Assembly (NCBI RefSeq): GCF_006149045.1
Contig: NZ_VBSN01000025.1
Span: 22,087-86,086 of the forward strand
Direction of reading: 5' to 3'
Origin: Dyadobacter flavalbus
GTDB taxonomy: Bacteria > Bacteroidota > Bacteroidia > Cytophagales > Spirosomataceae
DNA: 64,000 bases
Made by a program: the position numbers and the translations under genes. Shown piece by piece: positions 36,914-45,664 of this stretch (its first letter is position 1; each line of letters begins with the position of its first letter). The notes under the pieces were generated by a model that saw only the letters and a program-made list of their open reading frames with translations, made no database searches and was not told where the DNA came from.

Positions 36914-37921
36914 ATGCATATATACGACGTAATCATTATCGGAGGCGGGCCTTGCGGCCTTGCTATGGGCGTAGAGCTTGCAAAAAGCGGCCTTGATTAT
37001 CTGATTCTGGAAAAAGGCAATCTGACCGAATCCATCCGCCGGTATCCAAGACGTATGAAGTTCTTTTCCACAGCTGAAAATATCGAGATCGGAGGGATTC
37101 CCTTTGCTATTTCTGACGTAAAAGCCAACCGCAATGAAGCCTTGCAGTATTACCGGAAAGTGGCGGGTTATTATCATCTGAATTTCAAATTGTTTATAGA
37201 TGTTGACCGCTCTGAAAAGCAGCCGGACGGAACATTTCTGACTTATTCCAGAGATGGCCAGGTTTTTCAGTCCAGAAACGTCGTGCTTGCGACCGGTTAT
37301 TTTGATGTGCCGCGCAAGCTGAACGTGCCGGGTGAAGACCTTCCGCACGTTTCGCATTATTATGACGAGCCGTTCGAGTATTCTTATACGAATGTTGTCT
37401 TGGTTGGTGGTTCCAATTCTGCAGTGGAAGCGGCGCTGGAATTATACCGGCACGATGCGCATGTTACAATCGTACATAAAGATGCGGATTTCAGGACAAA
37501 AGTGAAATACTGGCTCGTTCCCGATGTAAAAAACCGGGTGAAAGAAGGAAAAATCCATACGCGTTTCAACAGCATCACCAAAGCCATTGAACCCGGCCGC
37601 ATGCAGATCCAGAATGTTGAAACCGGAGAAACAGAATGGCTGCCGGCGGATTTTGTGTTTTTGCTGGTCGGTTATCTGCCCGATGAACACTTGCTTTTCC
37701 GTTGCGGCGTGACGCTTGATCCGGTTACCAAAGTTCCGGTTTTTGATCCTGAAACATTTGAAACCAACGTTCCCGGCCTGTACTTGTGCGGAACAGTTAT
37801 GGCCGGTGTTTTTACGGAAAAGGTCTTTATAGAAAACGGACGCGATCATGCCGCAGCAATCGCGGACCATCTTGCCGGAAGGGAAGTGCGGAAAGTAAAA
37901 GAACTGATTGACAGAATATAG
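36914..37921 (+). CDS. ypdA: YpdA-family bacillithiol disulfide reductase (putative)
   Basis: This 335-residue flavoprotein has the FAD loop 'VIIIGGGPCGLAMGVELAKSG' at the N-terminus, the conserved 'RRYPRRMKFFSTAENIEIGG' segment and a second NADPH Rossmann loop 'VLVGGSNSAVEAALEL' near 158-173. 'FVFLLVGYLPDEHLL' lies near 250. This architecture is the YpdA type, which reduces oxidised bacillithiol (BSSB) with NADPH. Presence of bacillithiol here is inferred; bshA/B/C are not in the window. The gene is divergent from pabB with about 140 nt between them. Confidence 0.87.
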   Translation: MHIYDVIIIGGGPCGLAMGVELAKSGLDYLILEKGNLTESIRRYPRRMKFFSTAENIEIGGIPFAISDVKANRNEALQYYRKVAGYYHLNFKLFIDVDRSEKQPDGTFLTYSRDGQVFQSRNVVLATGYFDVPRKLNVPGEDLPHVSHYYDEPFEYSYTNVVLVGGSNSAVEAALELYRHDAHVTIVHKDADFRTKVKYWLVPDVKNRVKEGKIHTRFNSITKAIEPGRMQIQNVETGETEWLPADFVFLLVGYLPDEHLLFRCGVTLDPVTKVPVFDPETFETNVPGLYLCGTVMAGVFTEKVFIENGRDHAAAIADHLAGREVRKVKELIDRI

Positions 37922-37967
37922 TTTTTTACAAAAGAATATACAGAAGAATGGCCGGTCCCGGATCCGG

Positions 37968-39098
37968 TTATTCTTCTACAACCACGAGCTTGCGTTTTTT
38001 GTTTTTCGTCGAAATCAGGTCTATTTTACCAATAAGCCCATTTGCCCCGACTGCATAGCCGACATTGCCGGCAAAGCTTAACGCATGAAAGCCTTCTTTG
38101 CCCAGCAAACGCCAGGTTTTGCCGCGGTCCAGCGAAAAGCTGCTTCCCGAAGGCCCGCTTGCAACCAATGCATAATTGTCTGAGCGGATCTGCGTGTCGC
38201 CGTTCCAGGTTGCGTTGGTTTTATGGTAAATGTCCACGCATTCTTTCAGTCCGGCAGGTTTCGTCATGCTATTTTGTAATTCCCATGTAATTCCGCCGTC
38301 GTTTGTGATCAGTACATTTCTGGTCGAATCAGTTGTACGTTTGTAATCTCCGCCGACCGCCATGCCGTTTTTCTTCGACCAGAATCTCAGCCCGAAAATG
38401 CCGCTTGTTGGCCCTGCGGGCAATGGCGTTTCGGAAACCTGCCATGTTTGTCCGTAATCTTCAGAGCGGAATACCCTTGCCATTTTGCCGCCGCCCGTTC
38501 CGATATACACGCTGCTTTTTCCAGCGGTAAGAATGGATGTGCCGCTGGCTGCAAAGCATGCTTCTCCGGGCAGTGTTGCCGGTCTTTTTTCCAAAGGAAG
38601 CGCTGTCCAAGATTCTCCGCCATCTTCCGTAACCAGTATAAACAGCTTTCCCTCAACCGGATCGCCGAGACAAATGCCTCTGTTTTTGTCCCAAAAGTCG
38701 ATTCCATCCAGAAAAACCCCATTCTGTGTAGTTTGGTACACAAGGCTCCATGATTCGCCGCCGTCTTCCGTCCGGAAAATTTTCGCCTTTCCTTTCTCTG
38801 ATTCGCCCGCGCTCATGGCAATGGCATTCTGCTTGTCGAAAGCATGAATATCCCGGAAATCCATCGAGTCCGCACCTGAAACTTTATACGTCAGCCATGT
38901 ATGTCCGGCATCGGTTGTTTTCAGAATTGTACCGTTTGATCCTCCAATCCAGCAGATACTTGGCGAAACCGCATGTACAGCCCGCATATTGATTTTGGTC
39001 TTTACATCCAGAACTTTCCACTGAGCCGTCACTGGCCAAGGCAGAAAAAGGACAAGCAGCATTATAAATTGTCTGAAAATTCCGGCAGACTGATGCAT
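37968..39098 (-). CDS. Secreted Ycf48/BNR-repeat-like beta-propeller protein
   Basis: This 376-residue protein starts at the ATG at 39098, which gives a signal peptide ending 'FLPWPVTAQ'. Repeated blades of the photosystem II assembly factor Ycf48/Hcf136 or sialidase-Asp-box type follow, visible as 'TTDAGHTW', 'TEDGGESWS', 'SEDYGQTW', 'TNDGGITWE' and 'SLDRGKTWR'. It should fold as a 7-bladed propeller outside the cytoplasm. In Bacteroidota such proteins have no firm function, and Ycf48 here is only a fold label. It is an isolated minus-strand gene. Confidence 0.85.
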   Translation of the reverse strand: MHQSAGIFRQFIMLLVLFLPWPVTAQWKVLDVKTKINMRAVHAVSPSICWIGGSNGTILKTTDAGHTWLTYKVSGADSMDFRDIHAFDKQNAIAMSAGESEKGKAKIFRTEDGGESWSLVYQTTQNGVFLDGIDFWDKNRGICLGDPVEGKLFILVTEDGGESWTALPLEKRPATLPGEACFAASGTSILTAGKSSVYIGTGGGKMARVFRSEDYGQTWQVSETPLPAGPTSGIFGLRFWSKKNGMAVGGDYKRTTDSTRNVLITNDGGITWELQNSMTKPAGLKECVDIYHKTNATWNGDTQIRSDNYALVASGPSGSSFSLDRGKTWRLLGKEGFHALSFAGNVGYAVGANGLIGKIDLISTKNKKRKLVVVEE

Positions 39099-39123
39099 AA
39101 TTTCAGGAAGAAGGGTGGCATAG

Positions 39124-39131
39124 TATTTTTG
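39124..39131 (+). promoter_or_regulatory. Candidate -7 element for the YtxH gene
   Basis: TATTTTTG fits TAnnTTTG and lies 45 nt upstream of the YtxH-family ATG. The -33 TTG is not clear at standard spacing. Confidence 0.4.
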
Positions 39132-39176
39132 TGTACCCAATTATAATGTATTGTTAACACAAAATAAGAAATTCAG

Positions 39177-39479
39177 ATGGACAAGAATCAAAAATTTTTA
39201 TTAGGTGCTCTTAGTGCACTGTTGGCAGGTGTTGCAGTTGGGCTTTTGGTTGCTCCTAAAAACGGCAAAGAAACACGTGAGCTCATTAAAAATAAAGCTG
39301 GCGATCTTGGCGGCACAGCAAAAGATAAATACGATAAAAGCCTTGAAGAATTAACTGCATTGGCCGACAAGCTAAAAGAAGGATTTAACAATAATGTAAA
39401 TTCTGTAAAAGAAAAAGCAGGTTCAATTGCTCATACGGTAAGTGACAAAGTTCATGGAGTTGTAAATAACAACGCATAA
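39177..39479 (+). CDS. YtxH-domain stress protein
   Basis: This 100-residue protein begins with one membrane helix ('FLLGALSALLAGVAVGLLVAP') followed directly by 'KNGKETRELIKNKAGDLG', the YtxH-type signature, and an amphipathic Lys/Glu/Ala-rich helix to the C-terminus. YtxH proteins are linked to general stress in Bacillus; their biochemical role is unknown. It is monocistronic, followed by a strong terminator. Confidence 0.87.
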   Translation: MDKNQKFLLGALSALLAGVAVGLLVAPKNGKETRELIKNKAGDLGGTAKDKYDKSLEELTALADKLKEGFNNNVNSVKEKAGSIAHTVSDKVHGVVNNNA

Positions 39480-39491
39480 CAAATAAATAAT

Positions 39492-39536
39492 AAACAACAA
39501 AGGGCTGTTTCCAACTGAAAACAGCCCTTTGTTGTT
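39492..39536. terminator. Bidirectional terminator
   Basis: A 19-bp perfect stem (39492-39510 with 39518-39536, loop 7 nt) with A- and T-rich flanks. It can serve the YtxH gene (ends 39479) and the convergent DUF4136 gene (ends 39542). Confidence 0.88.
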
Positions 39537-39541
39537 TATAG

Positions 39542-40087
39542 CTATGGAATCTGGGCAATTACTTTTCCGATTGCTTCATTGATGTCTTCCGTAAAGTTTC
39601 TGCTTTTTTCGGGAATAATGCCTTCACTGCCGCCTTGCCACACAAGTTTGTTGTTATTTGCGTCTACAAGGTCGATTATCAGCGTTCCTTCACGGTATTT
39701 TCCGACAGGTACTTCCTGACTTTTCCATGAATAACGACGCTGGCCCATGTATCTGGGCAATCCGTCGGTTCTGAAGTCAGTTTGCCTCGTCTGGATTTCT
39801 TCTTTTACATTCAGTGCGATGTTGATTTTAAGGCCTGGGTCCCGCGCTTCGTCAAGTCCTCTGGCCTGCAAATTTCTGGCAATTGCTTCTTTGATAATCC
39901 CGACTCTGCTTTCAAAGTTTTCAGGAATGGTATCGCCTTGCGCTTCAATATCATAAAAGCCGAAAGTCGTATAATCAGAAAGGTGAAAGTTGTCTTCCTG
40001 CTTGGTTTTCAATAACTTGTAAGAAGACTTGCATTCCAGAAAAATAAAGGGAATCAGTAAAACGGGGATAAGAAACCGGGTTTTCAT
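39542..40087 (-). CDS. DUF4136-family lipoprotein
   Basis: This 181-residue protein has a signal helix 'FLIPVLLIPFIFLEC', with Cys19 as the probable lipid anchor (the -1 Glu makes the lipobox non-standard). 'YTTFGFYD' after the start, 'ARNLQARGLDEARDPGLKINI' and 'EGTLIIDLVDANNNKLVWQGGSEGII' are typical of DUF4136 proteins. The function is unknown. It is a single gene. Confidence 0.82.
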   Translation of the reverse strand: MKTRFLIPVLLIPFIFLECKSSYKLLKTKQEDNFHLSDYTTFGFYDIEAQGDTIPENFESRVGIIKEAIARNLQARGLDEARDPGLKINIALNVKEEIQTRQTDFRTDGLPRYMGQRRYSWKSQEVPVGKYREGTLIIDLVDANNNKLVWQGGSEGIIPEKSRNFTEDINEAIGKVIAQIP

Positions 40088-40166
40088 ATACGGGAAAATT
40101 GATTTTGATCCTTTAATTGATAAAATATTATTCCTGTTGTAGAAACAGCAATTTCCTGACTGTCGT

Positions 40167-42194
40167 TCAGCCGATTACACTTCCCAGTTCCTTGGCAGCG
40201 GCCATACTGATGCCTTTATAGAACATATATTCGTTCATCACTGCATTTTGTTCTTCTTCTGTTTTGGCGTGAACGGCCTGCGCAAGGCATGCTTTCATCT
40301 TTTCTTCAATAAAAACTTTTTTCAGCCTCAGTATGTTTATAAAGGCTGTTTTGTCCAGCACATCGGTTTCAAAGGGAACGTATATTTCGTATTTCTCGGA
40401 CCATAACTCGCTGAGTTCATACTTGGTGGCCAGCCAGCCGATTGTAAGGTTCCGGATTTCAGGTTCGTGATGATGCAGAAAGTAATCGGTCGTTAAAACG
40501 TTGTTGCGGTTGTAGTTTTCCCGGAACAATGTCAGCAGATGATGAAAAACAGTGTCGCTGAAATCAATTCCTTCCACTTCACCCAACACATACTGACAAA
40601 CAGTTATACTTGGTTCCAGCTCTTTTGTACCATACAGAACAAGCAATTTCATAAAAGCTTCTTCCTGATAGTACAATTTGGTGCGAAGTACGGGTTCTGC
40701 TTCCGGCATTTCCGGCGCAAACAGATCGGCAGGCAATTCCTCGTTTCTGGCCTGAAATGTACCGATTACTTCATCAATGGCATTGGGATTTTCCTGTTCC
40801 GAAGCGGGTCTGCGGGTTGTCTTTTCCTGAGATTTCTGGGTTTGTTGTTTGCGTAACAGTTTATTGCCTTCGGTAATCAGCATCTGTTCATCCACTTTCA
40901 TCATTTCTGACGTCCGATGAAAGAAAACCTGTCTTTTGATAGCCTCCGGAATCCTGACAATACTGTTTACAACTTCCCCGATCACCGCTGCCTGCCGGAA
41001 CGGGTCATTGCCCGCATCTTTCAGCAGGATCTCTGTTTTAAAAGTTATAAAGTCCTTTGAAGCCTGCCGCAAGTAAGCTTTAAATGCTTCCGCACCGACT
41101 TTTCGTACATAGCTGTCCGGATCTTCTCCGTCCGGAAAGAGTACGATATTGACATTCAGTCCTTCTTCCAGCACAAGATCAAGTCCGCGCAAGGCTGCTT
41201 TGATACCGGCAATGTCACCGTCATACAGAATAGTAACGTTTGGTGCAAAGCGGCTGATCAGACGGATTTGTTCTGTTGTAAGCGATGTTCCCGAAGAAGC
41301 AACCACGTTTTCAATGCCGGCCTGATGCAGGGAAATTACATCCGTGTATCCTTCAACGAGGTAACACAGTTCCTGATTCCGGATCGCATTTTTAGCCTGA
41401 TAGATGCCGTAAAGAACTTCACTTTTATGATAAACGTCGGTTTCAGGTGAATTGAGGTATTTCGGCTGGTTTGCCTGCTTTGCATTTCCGCCTTTTTCAG
41501 ACTTTAAAATCCGGGCTCCGAAAGCAATTACTTTTCCGGCTACATTATGGATCGGGAAAATGACGCGGCCTCTGAAACGGTCATAACCTGGCGAATGGCG
41601 GTTCCCCGCACCATTATCTTCTTTACGAATCAGCAATCCGGCTTTTTCCAGCAAATCGGCCGAATGTCCTTTTGCCATGGCTTCCCTGGAAAATGCGTCC
41701 CACGTATCCAGACTGTATCCGAGTTCAAATTTTTTCCGTATTTCAGCTGAAAATCCACGCTCGCGAAAATAACTCAATCCGATTGCCTGCCCTTCTTCGC
41801 TGTGATGAAGCTGCTGCTGATAAAAGTTTTTTGCATAGTTAAGGACAATGTAAAGGCTTTCCCGTTCATTCTGGCGAATGGCTTCTTCGTCGGTAATTTC
41901 CTCTTCTTCAATTTCGATGTTGTATTTGCCGGCCAGATAACGCAGTGCCTCGCCGTAACCGATGCCATCAATGTCCATTACAAACTTGATGGAATCGCCG
42001 GCCGCTCCGCATCCAAAACATTTATAAATCTGTCTGGAAGGGTTTACATTGAACGAAGGTGTTTTTTCATTGTGAAAAGGACAGCATGCAGAGTAATTGG
42101 CCCCTTTTTTCTTTAATGACACAAAATCTCCGACTACTTCAACAATGTCGGAAGCTTGTTTGATCCTGTCAACAGTTTCAGGGTTAATGCGCAT
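40167..42194 (-). CDS. dnaG: DNA primase DnaG
   Basis: This 675-residue protein has the N-terminal zinc motif Cys38, His41, Cys59, Cys62 ('CPFHNEKTPSF...CFGCG') and the RNA polymerase domain. The TOPRIM core has 'YLVEGYTDVISLHQAG' and 'ILYDGDIAG', with the conserved Glu and Asp-x-Asp residues. The C-terminal part is helical and would bind DnaB helicase. It makes RNA primers at replication forks. The terC-like gene lies 18 nt upstream on the same strand. Confidence 0.96.
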   Translation of the reverse strand: MRINPETVDRIKQASDIVEVVGDFVSLKKKGANYSACCPFHNEKTPSFNVNPSRQIYKCFGCGAAGDSIKFVMDIDGIGYGEALRYLAGKYNIEIEEEEITDEEAIRQNERESLYIVLNYAKNFYQQQLHHSEEGQAIGLSYFRERGFSAEIRKKFELGYSLDTWDAFSREAMAKGHSADLLEKAGLLIRKEDNGAGNRHSPGYDRFRGRVIFPIHNVAGKVIAFGARILKSEKGGNAKQANQPKYLNSPETDVYHKSEVLYGIYQAKNAIRNQELCYLVEGYTDVISLHQAGIENVVASSGTSLTTEQIRLISRFAPNVTILYDGDIAGIKAALRGLDLVLEEGLNVNIVLFPDGEDPDSYVRKVGAEAFKAYLRQASKDFITFKTEILLKDAGNDPFRQAAVIGEVVNSIVRIPEAIKRQVFFHRTSEMMKVDEQMLITEGNKLLRKQQTQKSQEKTTRRPASEQENPNAIDEVIGTFQARNEELPADLFAPEMPEAEPVLRTKLYYQEEAFMKLLVLYGTKELEPSITVCQYVLGEVEGIDFSDTVFHHLLTLFRENYNRNNVLTTDYFLHHHEPEIRNLTIGWLATKYELSELWSEKYEIYVPFETDVLDKTAFINILRLKKVFIEEKMKACLAQAVHAKTEEEQNAVMNEYMFYKGISMAAAKELGSVIG

Positions 42195-42212
42195 AATAAA
42201 TGAATGAAGCCG

Positions 42213-42968
42213 TTAGTTAACCTGATCGTGCAGTTTAACCGGCTGTTTGGTGTTTTTGTCCAGTTTCATGTTCAGCAATTCCACCATAAATGAAAATGCC
42301 ATTGCAAAATACGCATAGCCTTTCGGTATTTCGTAATGGAACGCTTCAGCAATCAGTAAGGTGCCGATCATCAGTAAAAAAGACAAAGCCAGAATCTTGA
42401 TAGAAGGGTGGCCATTTACGAAATCGCCGATTTTACTGGCAAAACCGATCATAATAAAAGTGGAAGCAATCACAGCTCCGATCATGATCGGAATTTCTTT
42501 CACGAGCCCGACTGCTGTCAGAACGGAATCGAAAGAGAAAATAATATTCAGCAATGCAATTTGTATCAAAGCACTTCCGAAAGTCAGCCCGCCTTTTTTT
42601 GCAAGACTGTCTCCGGTCGGCAATTCTTCGGGTTCACCTTCCAGTTTATGGTGCATTTCCTTTGTCGTACTGTAAAGCAGAAAAATTCCGCCGCCAAGCA
42701 GGATCAGATCGCGGCCGCTGAATCCATGTCCGAAAAGCGTAAGAAGATCATGTTTTAACCCGATTACCCACGAAATGGCAAAGAGCAGTGCAATCCTGAG
42801 CACGAGTGCAATGAGCAGTCCGTAATTCTGTGCATTTTTACGCTGGTCTGCAGGCAGCTTTCCTGAAACGATCGTTATGAAAATTACATTATCAATGCCG
42901 AGCACAATTTCCAGCAGTGTAAGCGTCAGCAAACTGATCAGTGCATCGGGTGTTAGCAGTGCTTCCAT
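42213..42968 (-). CDS. TerC-family integral membrane protein
   Basis: The 251-residue protein has about 7 helices and the TerC markers 'LLEIVLGIDNVIFI' (Asp in helix 1) and 'LNIIFSFDSVLTAVGL' (Asp in a later helix). 'LKHDLLTLFGHGFSGRDLILLGGGIFLLYSTTKEMH' lies between them. TerC homologues are linked to tellurite resistance and to Mn2+ export. In isolation the exported ion cannot be named. dnaG lies 18 nt downstream, so the pair may share a transcript. Confidence 0.9.
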   Translation of the reverse strand: MEALLTPDALISLLTLTLLEIVLGIDNVIFITIVSGKLPADQRKNAQNYGLLIALVLRIALLFAISWVIGLKHDLLTLFGHGFSGRDLILLGGGIFLLYSTTKEMHHKLEGEPEELPTGDSLAKKGGLTFGSALIQIALLNIIFSFDSVLTAVGLVKEIPIMIGAVIASTFIMIGFASKIGDFVNGHPSIKILALSFLLMIGTLLIAEAFHYEIPKGYAYFAMAFSFMVELLNMKLDKNTKQPVKLHDQVN

Positions 42969-43311
42969 GTATAACTTTAAGGTGGTAAGTGCTTGTACGA
43001 ATTTAATGAGCTATGCAGGTTTGAACAATAATCAGGCCATATTTTATTGTTTTTTGTCCGGCGGGCTGTTTAGTCTGAATTATTTTTATAAAATTGTGAT
43101 ATAATTTATAGTTAGAATTTAGAAATTCATAAACGAAAGCTTTTTTCTAATTACTTTAGTTTGTTATTTTGCGGTACTAAAAGATGTTGTGGAATTTATC
43201 AGATCAGATATATAGATATTAAAAATATAGTGTGTGTATAGTGTGAAACAGGGCATGGAAATTTTTCTATGCCTTTGTTTTTTTATAAGTATTTGACCTG
43301 CAACACCGTAT
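42969..43311. other. Gap between terC-like gene and polysaccharide locus
   Basis: No gene is seen in this 343-nt AT-rich stretch. Its main feature is a plus-oriented hairpin and T-run at 43252-43285, although both flanking genes are on the minus strand. Confidence 0.4.
43252..43285 (+). terminator. Plus-oriented terminator-like hairpin without an obvious gene
   Basis: GGCATGGAAA (43252-43261) pairs with TTTCTATGCC (43264-43273, one G-T pair) and is followed by TTTGTTTTTTTAT. On the minus strand the tail is weak (CTGTTTC), so the hairpin points to a plus-strand transcript or poor use by the polysaccharide operon. Confidence 0.5.
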
Positions 43312-44271
43312 TTACAAGTATGTTTCATACAGGTTCAAAAGCTTTTCCACAGCATCTTCATAATGGTCAGATCCGGCATTTTCCGAGCTTCGTGAAAGCC
43401 GCAGCTCGCTGACAAAATCCACAACTTCAATATCGCTGAAAAGCCTGCATGCTGCCGGGCGTGTTACACAATCAGACGCAAATACAACTACATGCTGCTC
43501 AATGGCTTCATGAACGGAAAGAGAATCTCCGTCGGTCGTCGTATTTCTGATGAATGCATCGCATAATGCCAGCACATTTCTGAAATCATGATGTTCGCTG
43601 ATTATAAAAACATTGCCAGGAATTTTCCCGAAAGTATTTTGAATATGGACTTTATAACTTCCGGACGGATCAGAAACAATCAGTCCTGCCTTTGCTGTTT
43701 TTTCCAGGTTGCGTACAATTCCGGTAATGCCGTAAATTTCGTTGCCGTGCTTGTCAAAAGTTAATTTCCAGGCATTTGTACAAAACAAAAATTCATGCTT
43801 TTCTCTGAAATGATAAAGTTTCTCAAGAAGCAGCGGATCCGGTTTGTTGTGCATGGAAGAAGGGATAAAAGCCGTAATCCGAATTGCATTTTTGTTAAGC
43901 TTTGCGGCCGTTTGGAAACTTTCCGTATTCAGGATGACAGGCGTGGAAGAAAGACGGATGGAAAAATCGACAAGCCGGTTTTTCAAAAAGCCATAACGTC
44001 CCAGATTTCCGTGAAAAGTAATAATTGCCTTTTTGCCAAGCAGTTTGCAAGTTAACGCAAGAAGAAATTGCACATAAGGACTGGACGAATGCAGGTGAAT
44101 GACTTTGTAATAAAGTACCTGAAAACAGGTTTTAAGCGGTTTTTTTCGGAAATCGGTGAATTCGAAACATTCCGGTTTTCGTTGTTTCAATGCTTCGACA
44201 AGCCGGCTTACATGCACCGTTACGCCCCCATATGGCTGAGGAGTTCTGCCTGTAATCAGGATTTTATTCAT
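43312..44271 (-). CDS. GT4-like (GT-B) glycosyltransferase of polysaccharide locus
   Basis: The 319-residue protein starts with 'MNKILITGRTPQPYGGVTVHVSRLVEALKQR', the GT4 acceptor-domain start with a Gly-Gly-Val loop. 'VIHLHSSSPYVQFLLA' and 'KKAIITFHGNLG' follow. The C-terminal donor domain has 'LCDAFIRNTTTDGDSLSVHEAIEQHVVVFASDC', the variant of the E-x7-E signature. The donor sugar is unknown. It is the last gene of the operon, and its start overlaps the Wzy-like gene by 8 nt. Confidence 0.8.
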   Translation of the reverse strand: MNKILITGRTPQPYGGVTVHVSRLVEALKQRKPECFEFTDFRKKPLKTCFQVLYYKVIHLHSSSPYVQFLLALTCKLLGKKAIITFHGNLGRYGFLKNRLVDFSIRLSSTPVILNTESFQTAAKLNKNAIRITAFIPSSMHNKPDPLLLEKLYHFREKHEFLFCTNAWKLTFDKHGNEIYGITGIVRNLEKTAKAGLIVSDPSGSYKVHIQNTFGKIPGNVFIISEHHDFRNVLALCDAFIRNTTTDGDSLSVHEAIEQHVVVFASDCVTRPAACRLFSDIEVVDFVSELRLSRSSENAGSDHYEDAVEKLLNLYETYL

Positions 44272-45664
44272 TTGTTTCAAGAAATGAATAATGACAGCTC
44301 TTTGCATAGAAATACATGCAAGTCAGCAAAACAGGCGCTATGCAGTTTACCGTGATACTTTTGCCGGGAATAATGACGAATACACTGCCAACCGTATGGT
44401 TGAAAATCAGATAAAAAGTAAAGGCAGGAAACAGCACAATGTGTTTTTTATTTGTTTCGACGCTTTTCCACAAAGCAATTCCCAATACAACAAGTATGGC
44501 ATAGGTATAAAACGTACCGGAAATTCCTTGTTCGGCCAGCAAAGTGTAAAAGAGTGAATGCGCTTCCCGATAACCCGGCCCCAGAATTTCAAAACTTCCG
44601 ATTCCGTTACCGAAAAGTGGATTCTGTTGAAAAAGAGTGTAAGCCACAGCATGAATTTCTGCGCGTCCGCTGATTTGCGGCAGCTTGGATATTAATGCAT
44701 CAATGGAGGTGATTTCGTCAAACCGGAGTTTCCAGAAATACGTCATATCCTGTTGGTCAAGAAAAATCTGAATTTCATGGTTATAAAACACAACGGGGAG
44801 CGCAAGTAAAATCAGCCGGTAAAAACGGAAAAAACTACGGATTGAAAATACGGTAAGGATTAGATACGGCACAATAATCAGAACGGCGCCGCGTGAAAAC
44901 GAAATGATAACAATGCCTGTAAAAACAAGGATGAAGACAATCCGCGTAATCTGGGCCAGGTTGTTGTTACTGCTGAAAAGCAGCACAAAAGGCCATAACA
45001 GGATAAAGTACGCCATTGTAACATTGGTGTCCGTAATATTTCGGGTTGCAAGCAGGTTGTCCGAACCCTTGTAACTCGCTCCGGCAAATACAAGTCCGAA
45101 TGTTCCTGAACCTAGAATAACAAAGAGCAGGCAAAGACATTTTTCCACTTCTTTCCTGAAATCAATTGCAAAGGATACCGTTTTAAAATAGGCAAAATAC
45201 ATGGGCAAAGTGAATGCGTACAGTAAAATGCCACCCAGAAATATTTTATCAAGATTTGGAGAAATCAGGACAAAAAAGCAGTTGAAGATAATCCAGAAAC
45301 TTATGAACAGCTTTTCCTTTGGTGAAAGCAACACGGGCTTGTTCAGGAAGAAATACAGAAAGTACAGGTTCAGCAATATAAACGGAAACAGCCTCCAAAG
45401 CGAGTTTGCACCGGCAGTGAATGAATACTTTTGAAAAAGCTGGATAAACTGCGTAAGTACCGGAATGCTTACAACATGGAAAAACCGGTGTTTCGATGGA
45501 GAAAACAGGCAAAGTGTGCAGTAAGTAAAAAATGAAAGCACAACAATGCTCTGAAACCGGCTTTCACCAATGTCTGCGATTTCAGAAAATAACTGCTCGC
45601 ACATTGCAACAAGCGTAATGGAAACGGCTGATTTCCGGAACATTTCAGAAATTATCCTAAACAT
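44264..45664 (-). CDS. Wzy / O-antigen-ligase-like membrane protein
   Basis: This 466-residue protein has about 11-12 membrane segments and the typical large extracytoplasmic loop with 'GNGIGSFEILGPGYREAHSLFYTLLAEQGISG' near residues 365-395; an Ala-His and a Glu-x-Gly are the functional landmarks of Wzy_C/ligase proteins. It probably polymerises or ligates lipid-linked repeat units. The gene overlaps the next upstream gene by 13 nt and the downstream GT4 gene by 8 nt. Confidence 0.82.
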   Translation of the reverse strand: MFRIISEMFRKSAVSITLVAMCEQLFSEIADIGESRFQSIVVLSFFTYCTLCLFSPSKHRFFHVVSIPVLTQFIQLFQKYSFTAGANSLWRLFPFILLNLYFLYFFLNKPVLLSPKEKLFISFWIIFNCFFVLISPNLDKIFLGGILLYAFTLPMYFAYFKTVSFAIDFRKEVEKCLCLLFVILGSGTFGLVFAGASYKGSDNLLATRNITDTNVTMAYFILLWPFVLLFSSNNNLAQITRIVFILVFTGIVIISFSRGAVLIIVPYLILTVFSIRSFFRFYRLILLALPVVFYNHEIQIFLDQQDMTYFWKLRFDEITSIDALISKLPQISGRAEIHAVAYTLFQQNPLFGNGIGSFEILGPGYREAHSLFYTLLAEQGISGTFYTYAILVVLGIALWKSVETNKKHIVLFPAFTFYLIFNHTVGSVFVIIPGKSITVNCIAPVLLTCMYFYAKSCHYSFLETNE

